A DNA stretch of 46,182 bases from Gammaproteobacteria bacterium. Lineage in GTDB: Bacteria; Pseudomonadota; Gammaproteobacteria; Xanthomonadales; SZUA-36. This document shows, in pieces, positions 7,252 to 16,345 of the stretch (positions are counted from its first letter, which is position 1; every line of letters begins with the position of its first letter). The translations under genes and the position numbers were made by a program. The notes below the pieces were generated by a model. The model worked only from the letters and a program-made list of their open reading frames with translations, did no database searches and had not been told where the DNA came from. The stretch covers positions 1 through 46,182 of the forward strand of contig JAJRUM010000075.1 of the NCBI GenBank assembly GCA_024277815.1, read 5' to 3'.

Positions 7252-7597
7252 GGTGTTAACCTCACCCGCTTCCACGCTGTTTTTGCCCCCAACAGCAAGC
7301 ACCGCTCTCAAGTAACACCCACAAAACGAGGTGAATTTAAGAAAAACCACCTGGTTGATAAGGATCAAACTGCCGCCGAGCGCAGGGTGGCCATGACCTG
7401 GGCAAAGCGTTTAAAACGAGTGTTTGATATTGATGCTACAACCTGCTGTGAATGCGGTGGTGCCGTCAAGATTATTGCCAGTATTGAAGACCCAGCCCTT
7501 ACAGAAGATACTCGCTCACCTGGACGACAATGCAACTTCTACAGCAGCACTGTTGCCGGACTGTCGAGCACCACCGACCGTGGGCTTGTTCGTCTGA
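7252..7597 (+). pseudogene. C-terminal remnant of an IS91-family transposase
   Basis: Starting at about 7252 without a start codon, the frame encodes GVNLTRFHAVFAPNSKHR, the conserved segment near the C-terminus of IS91/Y2 transposases. MTWAKRLKRVFDID and the zinc-ribbon-like CCECGGAVKIIASIEDP follow. At about 7500 the reading frame shifts, and the alternative frame continues with QKILAHLDDNATS and ends PDCRAPPTVGLFV at a stop (7595-7597), the usual family ending. The catalytic HUH and tyrosine parts are absent, and the DNA upstream (about 7090-7250) is degenerate. This is a dead fragment of a rolling-circle element. Confidence 0.82.
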
Positions 7598-8000
7598 ATC
7601 AACAAAGGTAATCACGCTGATCCTAACCTGGTAGCGGTGTGGCTTTTTTCGTCCAGTCATTGAAGTTGGCGTGAAATAGAGCCGTAAAAATATAGAATCC
7701 AGTCTTCACCATTCAACTAGCGTGACAATTCATGCCGAAGTAACCCAAATGCTGACGAAATGCGATATTCAATGTATGCAGATTTCTGGCAATATAGCTT
7801 TAATTTTGTGCATTTGCACCGAAATTTGAACCAAAAACAGTATATATTTGCATTCATAATTGCCTCGGCTACAGCGGCCAAGCTGCTTGACACTATTGCT
7901 CCGATCCACATCAGGACGGGGTAATTCTGACATGCAAAATCCGGTTCAATATTGGATGCAAATCAACAGATATTGGCAACAGGCGGCTCAAATTTAATAT
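7598..8000. other. Intergenic DNA without a recognisable gene
   Basis: About 400 bp lie between the IS91 remnant and the TetR-gene promoter. The longest open frame, 64 codons on the minus strand at 7717-7911, has no ribosome-binding site, odd composition (many Cys, Lys and Tyr) and no recognisable motif. I see no tRNA, terminator or repeat. The stretch is AT-richer than its surroundings and probably includes debris from the insertion events. Confidence 0.5.
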
Positions 8001-8030
8001 TTGCTTGTATTTAATTAACTGTTTAATTAA
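8001..8030 (+). promoter_or_regulatory. Putative promoter and operator of the TetR-led operon
   Basis: TTGCTT (8001-8006) and TAATTA (8024-8029) are 17 bases apart. Two TTAATTAA blocks (8011-8018 and 8023-8030) with CTGT between them form a symmetric element overlapping the -10, suitable for autoregulation by the TetR-family protein encoded from 8040. The predicted transcription start would be only a few bases before the ATG, so the message may be nearly leaderless. The symmetry is plain; the function is inferred. Confidence 0.45.
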
Positions 8031-8039
8031 TATACCTGC

Positions 8040-8693
8040 ATGCAAACTAAAATCACCGCAACGAGTTCATCAGCAAACCGGCCCCGAGGGCGGCCCGTTG
8101 ACAGCAAACAAGACCGCAAAACGCTTATCCTTGACGCCGCGGAGCAACTTTTTACAGAGTACGGCTACAGCGCAACTTCGATCAGAAATATTGCTGACCA
8201 CGCGGACGTCAACCCGGCACTGGTGCACTACTATTTTGACAACAAGCATATTTTGTTGAAAACCGTGTTGGAAAGAGCGCTCAAACCCATGATTGTTGCA
8301 CTGGCAACGCTGAAAAGAAGCACACAGTCATCACTGGCGGACATCGTCCACCTGCTGGTATCAATGGCGGCACAGCAACCCAATATACCTCGCCTGCTGG
8401 CCAGGGAGGTCTTGCTGCCAGGTGGTGAGATGCAGGCACACTTTATGCACAACCTGGCACCTCAACTCGGTGGTGCCCTGCCCGCTCTGCTCGCTCGTGA
8501 GCAGAAGGCTGGCAATTTAAGAGATGCTATCGACCCCGCATATTCTGCCCTGATGATCCTGGCAGTATGCTTTTTCCCATTCATCGCCCAGACACTGGCT
8601 GAACCCGTACTGGGCATTGATTTTGGAGATACTGGAGCCCCTCTCCTGATAGACAACATATTGGAACTCTTCAATCGGGGATTAGTAACATGA
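8040..8693 (+). CDS. TetR/AcrR-family transcriptional regulator (CecR-like position)
   Basis: This 217-residue protein has an N-terminal helix-turn-helix (about 28-74: LDAAEQLFTEYGYSATSIRN, then HADVNPALVHYYFDNKHIL) and a helical ligand-binding C-terminus (80-210). A basic Arg/Pro-rich lead (NRPRGRPVDSKQDRK) precedes the fold. It heads an operon with an adaptor, an ABC ATPase and a permease, the same order as Escherichia coli cecR-ybhGFSR, so it most likely represses this exporter until a toxic compound binds. No clear ribosome-binding site precedes the ATG at 8040. Its stop overlaps the adaptor start by 4 bp (ATGA). Confidence 0.88.
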   Translation: MQTKITATSSSANRPRGRPVDSKQDRKTLILDAAEQLFTEYGYSATSIRNIADHADVNPALVHYYFDNKHILLKTVLERALKPMIVALATLKRSTQSSLADIVHLLVSMAAQQPNIPRLLAREVLLPGGEMQAHFMHNLAPQLGGALPALLAREQKAGNLRDAIDPAYSALMILAVCFFPFIAQTLAEPVLGIDFGDTGAPLLIDNILELFNRGLVT

Positions 8694-9655
8694 AGTACAG
8701 GATAGGCGTATTACTACTCCTTGCAATGCTGCTGAGTGCATGCAATGAAGCCGAAACAACCTACATGGTGGGCACACTGGAGCGCGATCGGGTAGAGGTA
8801 AGCGTCGAGAGCAATGAGCCCATCACCGCCATTCACGTTCAGGATGGCCAGATGTTGCGCCAAGGCGACCTAATACTGGAACAGGATCCAGGCCGACTGG
8901 AGAATATCCTCGCACAACGGGTCGCCCAGCAAGACCAGGCGGCTGCGCGCCTTGCTGAACTGCAACGTGGCCCACGGGTTGAAGCGATACGCGAAGCCCG
9001 CGCCCGCCTTGATTCAGCACAGTCCACCGAAAAAAATGCCGGGGCCAATCTGCAACGGGCAGAGGTGATATTTTCACGTGACCTGTCAGATCAGGCCACG
9101 CTGGATGCCGCCACAACCAGTTGGGAGACGGCCGTTGCCGCAGAACAGGCTGCCCGCGAATCACTGGACGCACTTTTGAATGGCACCACTATCGAAGAAC
9201 TGCAACAGGCTACCGCTGCACTGGAAGCGACCCGGGCGCTGGTCAGCCAGATTCAGCTGGATCTTAAGCGGCTGAAGATATATGCACCCGTTGACGGTAT
9301 GCTCGACAAGCGCCTGTACCAACTGGGTGAACGGCCACCACCCGGCGCAACCATCGCGGTGGTGCTGGACGCGAGCAGAACGTATGCCCGCATCTACGTA
9401 CCTGAGCCGCTCCGGGCCAGAGTCCAGCCAGGTGAGAAACTGCAAGTAAGCGTTGATGGCAGCAAGCAAGCTCTGACCGGAACAGTTCGCTGGGTATCCA
9501 GCGATGCCGTTTTTACCCCCTACTTCGCCCTGACCGAACATGACCGGTCACGCCTGAGCTACCTCGCTGAGGTGGATTTACCGCAAGCATCAGCACTGCC
9601 ATCCGGCCTGCCCTTGCAAGTGGATTTCCCGGCCATTGTCTCCAGCAATGACTGA
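8690..9655 (+). CDS. HlyD/YbhG-like periplasmic adaptor lipoprotein
   Basis: This 321-residue membrane-fusion protein opens with a lipoprotein signal (MKYRIGVLLL, then LLSAC with Cys18 as lipidated residue). The order is a split biotinyl-lipoyl domain (EPITAIHVQDGQMLRQGDLI near 47-66 and LKIYAPVDGMLDKRL near 190), a long alpha-helical hairpin between them (about 75-180, rich in Ala, Gln and Glu) and a beta-barrel domain (220-315). It should bridge the ABC permease to an outer-membrane channel. No TolC-like gene is in this operon, so a shared TolC elsewhere is assumed. The ATPase gene starts inside its last codons (ATG at 9648). Confidence 0.9.
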   Translation: MKYRIGVLLLLAMLLSACNEAETTYMVGTLERDRVEVSVESNEPITAIHVQDGQMLRQGDLILEQDPGRLENILAQRVAQQDQAAARLAELQRGPRVEAIREARARLDSAQSTEKNAGANLQRAEVIFSRDLSDQATLDAATTSWETAVAAEQAARESLDALLNGTTIEELQQATAALEATRALVSQIQLDLKRLKIYAPVDGMLDKRLYQLGERPPPGATIAVVLDASRTYARIYVPEPLRARVQPGEKLQVSVDGSKQALTGTVRWVSSDAVFTPYFALTEHDRSRLSYLAEVDLPQASALPSGLPLQVDFPAIVSSND

Positions 9656-10586
9656 ACTGGCGATACAGGCCCACAACCTGGGCAAGGATTTCAGACATGT
9701 GAAGGCCGTACAGTCACTGAACCTGGAAATCCCGCGCTCACAAATATATGGCTTTCTTGGCCCCAACGGCTCAGGTAAAACAACCGCCATTCGGATGTTG
9801 TGCGGCCTGCTCACACCCACAACGGGGGACATCAATGTTTTAGGCTTTTCAATTCCTGAAGAAGCCGAAGCACTGCGTTTCAATGTGGGGTATATGACCC
9901 AGAAGTTTTCCTTGTTTGAGGACCTGACCGTTGGCGAGAACCTCCAGTTTATGGCCGATATTTACACCCTCGAACGTAAATTCAAGCAGCAGAGAATCGG
10001 GCATGTAACTGAACGCTATGAACTCGAGGGGTTCATGAAACAGCGAGCCGGCACGCTCAGCGGTGGCCAGAAGCAGCGCCTCGCTCTGGCTGCGGCTACA
10101 CTTCACGAGCCAGAGCTTCTGTTTCTCGATGAGCCCACCAGCGCTGTCGACCCGGAAAACCGCAGGGCCTTCTGGGAGGCCCTTTTTGACCTCGTCGATG
10201 AGGGCACGACCATTCTGGTATCGACCCACTACATGGACGAAGCAGAACGCTGCCATGCCCTTGCCATATTGGATAAAGGTTCGCTGGTGGCGGAGGGCAG
10301 CCCCGCCGAGCTTCAGGCCGGAATTGATGCCAGCATTGTGCTTGTTGAATCCGATCAGCCACGCCAGGCTGGCAAGTTGCTGGAACAACAGGCGTTCGTA
10401 CATAGCTCTGCACAGGTCGGCAACATCCTTCGCGTGATGGTAGCAAAAGACGAAGACAAGCCAGCCACAGCGGTGGCAGATGTTATCAACCGCGCTGGCC
10501 TTGATTTGAAACACTGCGACATCACCAAGCCCGGACTGGAAGACGTCTTTGTTGCTGCAACCCGCAAAAGAAAAATTACCGCATGA
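9648..10586 (+). CDS. ABC-2 type exporter ATP-binding protein
   Basis: The ATG at 9648 is preferred over an in-frame TTG at 9636; it overlaps the adaptor stop by 8 bp and gives 312 residues. ATPase motifs are complete: Walker A GPNGSGKTT (38-46), Q-loop in YMTQKFSLFEDLTV, signature LSGGQ (137-141), Walker B LLFLDEP (157-163) and H-loop STHYMDEAERC (about 192). The C-terminal 90 residues form the regulatory tail usual for DrrA/YbhF-type subunits. In E. coli the equivalent YbhF carries two such ATPase domains; here there is one, so the working pump would need a homodimer of this protein. Confidence 0.93.
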   Translation: MTELAIQAHNLGKDFRHVKAVQSLNLEIPRSQIYGFLGPNGSGKTTAIRMLCGLLTPTTGDINVLGFSIPEEAEALRFNVGYMTQKFSLFEDLTVGENLQFMADIYTLERKFKQQRIGHVTERYELEGFMKQRAGTLSGGQKQRLALAAATLHEPELLFLDEPTSAVDPENRRAFWEALFDLVDEGTTILVSTHYMDEAERCHALAILDKGSLVAEGSPAELQAGIDASIVLVESDQPRQAGKLLEQQAFVHSSAQVGNILRVMVAKDEDKPATAVADVINRAGLDLKHCDITKPGLEDVFVAATRKRKITA

Positions 10587-11680
10587 AATCCCTGCAACGA
10601 ATATTCGCAATCGTAAGAAAAGAGGTCCGCCAACTGCGTCGGGACCGGCTTACTTTCGGCATGATTGTCGGCATCCCGGTTATCCAGCTACTGATGTTTG
10701 GCTACGCCATCAACATGGACGTACGCAACCTTGACGCGGCCGTCGCAGACCTTGCGGGCAGTTCCGCCTCCCGGCAACTGGTCCTGGACCTGGAACATTC
10801 CCAAATTATCAAGATCGTGCAGCAGGTCAGTGGTGCAGATGAACTGGAACATCTCCTGAGGCAAGGAAGCATCAGTGTCGGTATATTGATACCGCCGGAT
10901 TTCGAGCGACGTCTACAACAGCAACAAAGATCTGCCATGCAATTATTGGTTGATGGTTCGGACACCGTGGTGCAAAGTGCTGCTGCGCAACTGGCTCAGG
11001 TTGTGCAACAAGCGAGGACCTCGCCCTACAATGACCGGCCACCAGTAATGGAATTGCGTACTTTCTACAACCCGGAGCGGCGCTCACCAGTGAACACGGT
11101 GCCAGGCTTGATTGGCGTCATACTGACCATGACCATGATCCTTTTCACTGCCGTGGCCATCGTGCGTGAACGCGAGCGTGGCAATCTGGAAATGCTCATC
11201 ACCACCCCGATGAAGACGCCTGAACTGATGCTGGCTAAAATCACACCTTACGTGATGATCGGCCTGGTACAAGTCAGTCTTGTACTGCTGCTCGGGCACT
11301 TTCTCTTTGATGTTCCAATGGTCGGCAGCCTGTTGGATACGTACCTGGTAACGCTGTTGTTTATTATCACCAACCTGGCGCTTGGTCTGGTGATATCGAC
11401 ACTGGTCAGCACCCAGTTTCAGGCCATGCAACTCGCTTTTTTCGTCTTGCTGCCATCAATTTTACTATCCGGTTTCATGTTCCCGTTCGCGGGAATGCCA
11501 AGGCCTGCACAAATTATTGCTGAAGTTTTGCCACTGACGCATTTCGTGAGGCTGATTCGCGGTGTAATGTTACGCGGTGCGAGCTTGCAGGAACTGACCA
11601 TTGAACTGGCCATTCTCGGCGTGTTCATCGTGGTCTTCATGTCGCTCGCGGTTATGCGGTTCAGTAAGCGACTGGACTGA
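10583..11680 (+). CDS. ABC-2 type exporter permease (YbhS/YbhR-like)
   Basis: This 365-residue inner-membrane protein has a first membrane helix (about 22-45, following a basic RKEVRQLRRDRLTFG cytoplasmic lead), a periplasmic domain of about 130 residues and a cluster of five hydrophobic helices (about 175-360). The ABC-2 signature region ERERGNLEMLITTPMK precedes the second helix. It overlaps the ATPase gene as ATGA. Only one permease gene is present, whereas ybhGFSR has two, so it presumably forms a homodimer. The substrate is unknown; the TetR-adaptor-ABC-2 context suggests export of drugs, cations or other hydrophobic toxins. Confidence 0.92.
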   Translation: MKSLQRIFAIVRKEVRQLRRDRLTFGMIVGIPVIQLLMFGYAINMDVRNLDAAVADLAGSSASRQLVLDLEHSQIIKIVQQVSGADELEHLLRQGSISVGILIPPDFERRLQQQQRSAMQLLVDGSDTVVQSAAAQLAQVVQQARTSPYNDRPPVMELRTFYNPERRSPVNTVPGLIGVILTMTMILFTAVAIVRERERGNLEMLITTPMKTPELMLAKITPYVMIGLVQVSLVLLLGHFLFDVPMVGSLLDTYLVTLLFIITNLALGLVISTLVSTQFQAMQLAFFVLLPSILLSGFMFPFAGMPRPAQIIAEVLPLTHFVRLIRGVMLRGASLQELTIELAILGVFIVVFMSLAVMRFSKRLD

Positions 11681-11725
11681 ACCCCAACACAAGACATAAC
11701 GCAGATAACCTTAACGGGTCCAAAA

Positions 11726-11755
11726 AAAAGGCGCGATCAAATGATCGCGCCTTTT
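11726..11755. terminator. Strong bidirectional intrinsic terminator
   Basis: A perfect palindrome with 14-base arms (AAAAGGCGCGATCA and its complement) has flanking A and T runs on both sides. It sits between the convergent permease and TonB-receptor genes and should terminate both transcripts. Confidence 0.92.
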
Positions 11756-11778
11756 CCGGTATAGCTTAAAGCCAGAAC

Positions 11779-14268
11779 TTACCAGCTATAAATACCCTTC
11801 AGATACCATGCTCCACCTTCATAGTTGGCGGCGCTACGGCGTGGGTACTGCAGGCCAACGCTCAGACGGTTTGCATTAGGCGGGCCAACTTCATCAATGT
11901 AGCTATTGAAGATGTTAACTGCACCACCGGCAATCCGGAACTGCTCTGTGACCTGGAAACCAAGTTCCATATCAAAATAGATGGTCTGACCAATCTTGGC
12001 GCTTGGGTTTACGTCAGCACCAATGCGGCCACGTTCATCCCAATGCGAACCATAGTAATTGGCCCGTACCAGCAGATTCCACTGGTCTCCGAAGAAGGAG
12101 TTGGCAGTCAACACGAAACGATGGTTCGGGTAGTTATTTTCAATATCTTCTACCAGGCCGTCATTCACCGGGTTAACGCCGTTAATCTGCTTCTGGCCGG
12201 TTACGTCAATAACGTTGTAGCTGTAAGCAAACGTCCAGACGGTGTTGGCATTGCCAGACCAGTCAGAGTTTGAATTCATAACCACATCAATACCTCTGTG
12301 TCTTACATCCAAAGCGTTGGTGTAAAACGAGATAGACGCTGCGGGACCGAGTCCAGTGCTGGGCACAGGAATGTCACCGGTGCGATAGATGCGATCACTG
12401 ACAGCTATCTGGTAGATGTCCATGGTCAAGGTGGTGCTTTCAAACAGATCAGCCGTGAAACCGATGCTGTAGTTAACCGAAGTTTCTTCGGTCAGCGCGG
12501 TACCGCCAACGGCTGCAACACGTGGATCGGTTGAAGGCACGAGACCCTCTTCTACCTGCAGACCCGTGACGCCGTCAAACGTTGTGATGGTGGTACGAAC
12601 ATTGGCCTGGCCCGGTGTCGGGGCGTGGAATCCGGTAGATGCCGCACCGCGGAACGCGAAGCCGTCGTTGATCCGATAACGGCCAGCGAGTTTGTAATTC
12701 ATCGTCGCACCGAAATCAGAGAAATCTTCGTAACGTAACGCGTATTGAATCAACAGTGCGTCGCTGACGTCATGCTCGATATCAGCATACAGGGCAAAGT
12801 TATCGCGTGCGAACTTACCAGAATCCGCAGGTGTAATACCTTTGAAACCGCTGGAACCAGGACCGAGGTATGCATTGGGCTCACCCTCATTAACTGTATA
12901 GGTTTCTTCACGCCATTCCGTACCAAACGCAAGGCTGACTGCGTCGGTTACCGGGTAGGAGAAATCAGCATTCAGGTTCAGCTCAGATTGCTTGTAGCCA
13001 CCTACATCGAAATCCATTTGCGGGATATTGAGGTTGGCGTCCAAACCAACAGCCGGGTTAACGGTGTTGTTCAGGAAGTAATCAAGTTTGTTCTTGCCAT
13101 AACCGACGCTGAAGTCATAGGTCATGCCGCTGTTCCATTCGCCTTCAAAACCAGCAACGATAGAAGCATCATCCTGGGCACCATCAAGGAACGGGGTAAA
13201 GCCAGCGGGCAGCCCGGTAAAGCCCATATCACGCAGCGGTGCCAGGCTTGAGTGGTTCGGGTTGCGGTAGAAGAAACGGTAGCGACCATCGGTATTCGCA
13301 TAGCTCACCCGCAAGTAGGCGTGAGAGTCACCAATATCGAAACCGGAGTTCATAAAGAAGCGAACACCGCTGGTTTCGGGGCGACCCCAGGTCTGTAACA
13401 GCGGAGCGTCACCAAATGGGGCGTCTGCACCGATTAAAGAAGGATCAACACCTGCCGCAAGCAATTTTGCAACATCACCCGTTCTCTGAATACCCCGTGA
13501 CAGGGCTTCATTGTCGATGTACTCGAGGCTCAGGTTGATAAACCCGCTGTCACCAAGACCAAACCCGGCATTGGCTGCAAATTTACCACTCGCTTCACCT
13601 TCATAGTACTGTCCGTACTGAACCATGAACTCGCCGCCTTCGGCGTCGTCTTTCATGATGAAGTTGATAACGCCGGCAATGGCGTCAGAACCATACTGTG
13701 AAGCAGCACCATCACGCAGCACTTCTACGCGCTTGACAGCAATACCAGGCAGCATACCGATGTCAACACCATGCGCACCGTTACCGGCAGCAGGAGCAAA
13801 GAACTGAACCAGAGCAGAACGATGTCTACGCTTACCGTTTACCAAGACCAGAACCTGATCCGGTGCTGTACCACGCAATGAAGTTGGCCGCACAAAAGCA
13901 CTACCGTCACCGGTAGCTGGCGTTGCATTATAAGAAGGTACGAGGTTTTTCAGGTTATCTGTGAGATCAGCCGTGCCCCCATAGGCATTGAAGTCGTCAC
14001 CAGACAGAACGTCAACCGGTACGGTTGAATCTGCGGCAGAACGTGGCTTGTGGCTACGTGTACCTGTGGTAATAACTTCTTCCAGAGTTCCTTCAGCTTC
14101 GCCTGCTTGCGTCAGCTTGGTAACTCTGGCTTGCTCAGTTTCCTGTACATCATTTAGTTTTTGAGCACTCTCGGCTTCCGTCGTATCCGTTGCGAGTATC
14201 GGCGTAGAAAACGCCAATGACAAGGCCATCGTATATATGCCTGTCAACAACTTGCTGTTAATCTTCAC
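11779..14268 (-). CDS. TonB-dependent outer-membrane receptor
   Basis: This 829-residue receptor starts at GTG 14268, preceded by a GGGAG ribosome-binding site. A signal peptide (about 1-27, ending in PILAT) is followed by a Glu/Ala-rich linker and a TonB-box-like LEEVITTGTR (about 62-71). The plug domain comes next, with VPVDVLSGDDF, RGTAPDQVLVLVNGKRRHR and KRVEVLRDGAASQYGSDAIAGVINFIMK, all typical. The remaining 600 residues have the alternating pattern of a 22-strand barrel, ending in an aromatic residue (KGIYSW). The ligand is not predictable. Neighbouring amino-acid and peptide uptake genes make a peptide or amino-acid conjugate as plausible as a siderophore. The gene is monocistronic. 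Confidence 0.93.
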   Translation of the reverse strand: MKINSKLLTGIYTMALSLAFSTPILATDTTEAESAQKLNDVQETEQARVTKLTQAGEAEGTLEEVITTGTRSHKPRSAADSTVPVDVLSGDDFNAYGGTADLTDNLKNLVPSYNATPATGDGSAFVRPTSLRGTAPDQVLVLVNGKRRHRSALVQFFAPAAGNGAHGVDIGMLPGIAVKRVEVLRDGAASQYGSDAIAGVINFIMKDDAEGGEFMVQYGQYYEGEASGKFAANAGFGLGDSGFINLSLEYIDNEALSRGIQRTGDVAKLLAAGVDPSLIGADAPFGDAPLLQTWGRPETSGVRFFMNSGFDIGDSHAYLRVSYANTDGRYRFFYRNPNHSSLAPLRDMGFTGLPAGFTPFLDGAQDDASIVAGFEGEWNSGMTYDFSVGYGKNKLDYFLNNTVNPAVGLDANLNIPQMDFDVGGYKQSELNLNADFSYPVTDAVSLAFGTEWREETYTVNEGEPNAYLGPGSSGFKGITPADSGKFARDNFALYADIEHDVSDALLIQYALRYEDFSDFGATMNYKLAGRYRINDGFAFRGAASTGFHAPTPGQANVRTTITTFDGVTGLQVEEGLVPSTDPRVAAVGGTALTEETSVNYSIGFTADLFESTTLTMDIYQIAVSDRIYRTGDIPVPSTGLGPAASISFYTNALDVRHRGIDVVMNSNSDWSGNANTVWTFAYSYNVIDVTGQKQINGVNPVNDGLVEDIENNYPNHRFVLTANSFFGDQWNLLVRANYYGSHWDERGRIGADVNPSAKIGQTIYFDMELGFQVTEQFRIAGGAVNIFNSYIDEVGPPNANRLSVGLQYPRRSAANYEGGAWYLKGIYSW

Positions 14269-14498
14269 TTTTTAATCTCCCACCTAGCTTGAACAGCCGA
14301 TCAATTCACTTAGCTACCATCTGGCAGAGAAATGGTTAATACTGACTGCGTTTGAAAAAACCATATAGAAATGGCTATGTTAAAATTTCGTTACCGGCAA
14401 GCATAACACACATAAAACGCATTGTTTATATAAAAATCACTCTCATTTACTGACTCTCACGTGCAGGACGGGAAAACAAAAAGCCTTGGAAAAACAAC

Positions 14499-15002
14499 AT
14501 GCAACCACTGAAACCTGACCATTGGCCTGATGAGCTGGAAGAAATTCGCTCCTTTCTCGGCCAGCCGTTAAACATCCAGAACATGATGGCGCACCATCCA
14601 GCATTGCTGAAAGCATGGATGCCATTCCGCAATCATGTTGTTGCAAACAGTACGTTATCGGCGCGGCAGCGGGAGTTGTTGATCCTGCGCACCGCGCATA
14701 ATTGCCGCGCCGACTACGAGTGGCAGCACCATGTGGAACGGGGTTTGCTGGCGGGTCTGAGCCAACTGGAAATTGACCGGGTAATAGCAGGCAGCGAAGC
14801 GCCGGGTTGGCAGCCCGCTGAAGCCATTTTACTGGCCGCCGCAGATCACTGTCACGGCGATTTGTGTATTGCAGAAAACACCCTGCAGGCAATACGTCAG
14901 CACTTCACCGCTGAACAGCAGCTCGACATCGTCGTCACAGTGGGCATGTATATGACACTGGCGATGATTATAAAAACTTACGCTGTGCCCATGGAAACCT
15001 GA
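14499..15002 (+). CDS. Carboxymuconolactone decarboxylase/AhpD-like protein
   Basis: This 167-residue all-helical protein of the CMD/AhpD superfamily has the core segment LSARQRELLILRTAHNCRADYEWQHH in pieces: LSARQRELLILR (about 53-64), Cys69, and YEWQHH with conserved Glu and His. AhpD peroxidase proteins carry a CxxC pair; only one Cys is present here. That favours the CMD-like branch, where activities are poorly defined, over a thiol peroxidase. A GGA ribosome-binding site is about 9 bases upstream. The last 25 bp overlap the convergent aminotransferase gene tail to tail. It stands alone on the plus strand. Confidence 0.8.
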   Translation: MQPLKPDHWPDELEEIRSFLGQPLNIQNMMAHHPALLKAWMPFRNHVVANSTLSARQRELLILRTAHNCRADYEWQHHVERGLLAGLSQLEIDRVIAGSEAPGWQPAEAILLAAADHCHGDLCIAENTLQAIRQHFTAEQQLDIVVTVGMYMTLAMIIKTYAVPMET

Positions 15003-16324
15003 GCCAGAGTTTTCTCCAGCTTGCCAATCAACGCCTCAACATGTTGAGGCTGATAGATAAAAGGTGGTGCCAGCAGTATGTGGGCGCCATCGACACCGTC
15101 GGCCGTACCGCCGCCCGGGTAGCAGATTAAGCCATTGTCCATCGCAGCCGCACGCAGAGCGGCCGGCCAACCCCGCTGCTGGCGAATACCAGTCTTTGAT
15201 TCGCGATCCTCGACCAGTTCAATGCCGACGAATAATCCACGACCACGAATGTCACCGACGTGGGGGTGCTCAGCGAACACCTCCCGCAAACCGTGCCTCA
15301 GCAGCTCACCAGTAGCATTGACATGCTCCAGCAGGCTCTCTGCCTCCAGCACCTGCATGACCGCCAGGCCAGCTGCCGCTACGGTGGCATGGCCGACATA
15401 AGAGTGCCCATGCGCAAACACACCAAACGCATCGACGATACCCTGGTGGATAAAACCCTGAGAGATAACCGCACCGATGGGTTGGTAGCCGCCACCCAGG
15501 CCCTTGGCAAGGGTGACGATATCGGGCCTGACCCCTTCCTGTTCAAACGCAAAGTAAGTACCGGAACGACCACAGCCAGCCATCACTTCGTCCATAATCA
15601 ACAACACATCATAGCGGTCGCAGATTTCCCGGATCGCCCGGAAGTATCCTTCTGATGCTGGCACCACCCCCAATGTCGCCCCCACGATAGTTTCAACCAT
15701 AAACGCAGATACGTTTTCCGCACCGGCGGTAAGTATGGCTTCCTCCAGTGAATGCGCGGATCGCTCCGCATATTCACGTTCAGACTCACCCACCTGCCGG
15801 TGGCGATACTCGTAACAGGGATCAATTTTTGGCCAGTCATGCAGCAGCGGACCATAAACCTTACGCCTGGCCAGATTTCCGGAAGCCGACAAGGCCCCAA
15901 GCGTGTTGCCGTGGTAGCTTTGTCGCCGACTGATCACCAGATGCTTGTTATCCTGACCCCGGGATAACCAGTACTGACGCGCCAGCTTGATTGCCGTTTC
16001 ATTGGCCTCTGACCCGCCAGACAAAAAGTACACCCGCGCACCCTCATTGCCAGGAAGGGCCGCAGCAAAACGGGCAGCCAGCTTTTCCGCAAGCGCTTCC
16101 TGCGGTTGGTTGGTAAAGAACATGGTATGTGCGAAAGCCAGCTTCTCAACTTGTGCCTTGATCGCGTCAATCACAACCCGGTTGCCATGACCCAGACAGG
16201 AAATAGCCGCGCCACCACTGCCATCAAGATACTGCTTACCATCTGCAGCATACAGATAAACACCTTCCCCGCGCTCGACCATTGGATAGTCGTGTCGCGG
16301 GTTCCGGTAAAATACGCTTCCCAT
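14978..16324 (-). CDS. Class III (PLP-dependent) aminotransferase
   Basis: This 448-residue fold-type I enzyme belongs to the omega-aminotransferase group. Cofactor-site marks are SGGSEANETAIKLAR (about 102-116), SYHGNTLGALS (136-146), MDEVMAG with Asp245, and the Schiff-base lysine Lys274 in TLAKGLGGGY. GHSYVGHATVAAAGLAV and RGRGLFVGIELV follow as usual. Such enzymes move the amino group of omega-amino acids, diamines or beta-amino acids to pyruvate or 2-oxoglutarate. It is followed upstream in the same transcript by a dicarboxylate/amino-acid symporter (21 bp gap), suggesting imported amino acids as substrates. The specific substrate is not determined. Confidence 0.92.
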   Translation of the reverse strand: MGSVFYRNPRHDYPMVERGEGVYLYAADGKQYLDGSGGAAISCLGHGNRVVIDAIKAQVEKLAFAHTMFFTNQPQEALAEKLAARFAAALPGNEGARVYFLSGGSEANETAIKLARQYWLSRGQDNKHLVISRRQSYHGNTLGALSASGNLARRKVYGPLLHDWPKIDPCYEYRHRQVGESEREYAERSAHSLEEAILTAGAENVSAFMVETIVGATLGVVPASEGYFRAIREICDRYDVLLIMDEVMAGCGRSGTYFAFEQEGVRPDIVTLAKGLGGGYQPIGAVISQGFIHQGIVDAFGVFAHGHSYVGHATVAAAGLAVMQVLEAESLLEHVNATGELLRHGLREVFAEHPHVGDIRGRGLFVGIELVEDRESKTGIRQQRGWPAALRAAAMDNGLICYPGGGTADGVDGAHILLAPPFIYQPQHVEALIGKLEKTLAQVSMGTA

Positions 16325-16345
16325 ATTTCCTCCGCCGGGGGTTGG

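Noticed and set aside
7717..7911. 64-codon minus-strand frame in the intergenic gap
   Set aside because: No ribosome-binding site, unusual composition, no recognisable domain. Probably chance in AT-rich DNA.
8010..8030. TTTAAT repeats before the TetR gene as a PmrA-type box
   Set aside because: The two half-sites are 12 bases apart in register instead of 11, so the helical phasing is wrong. Better explained as a TetR operator overlapping the promoter.
9849..10610. 253-codon minus-strand frame opposite the ABC ATPase gene
   Set aside because: Shadow of the ATPase; no ribosome-binding site or family features.
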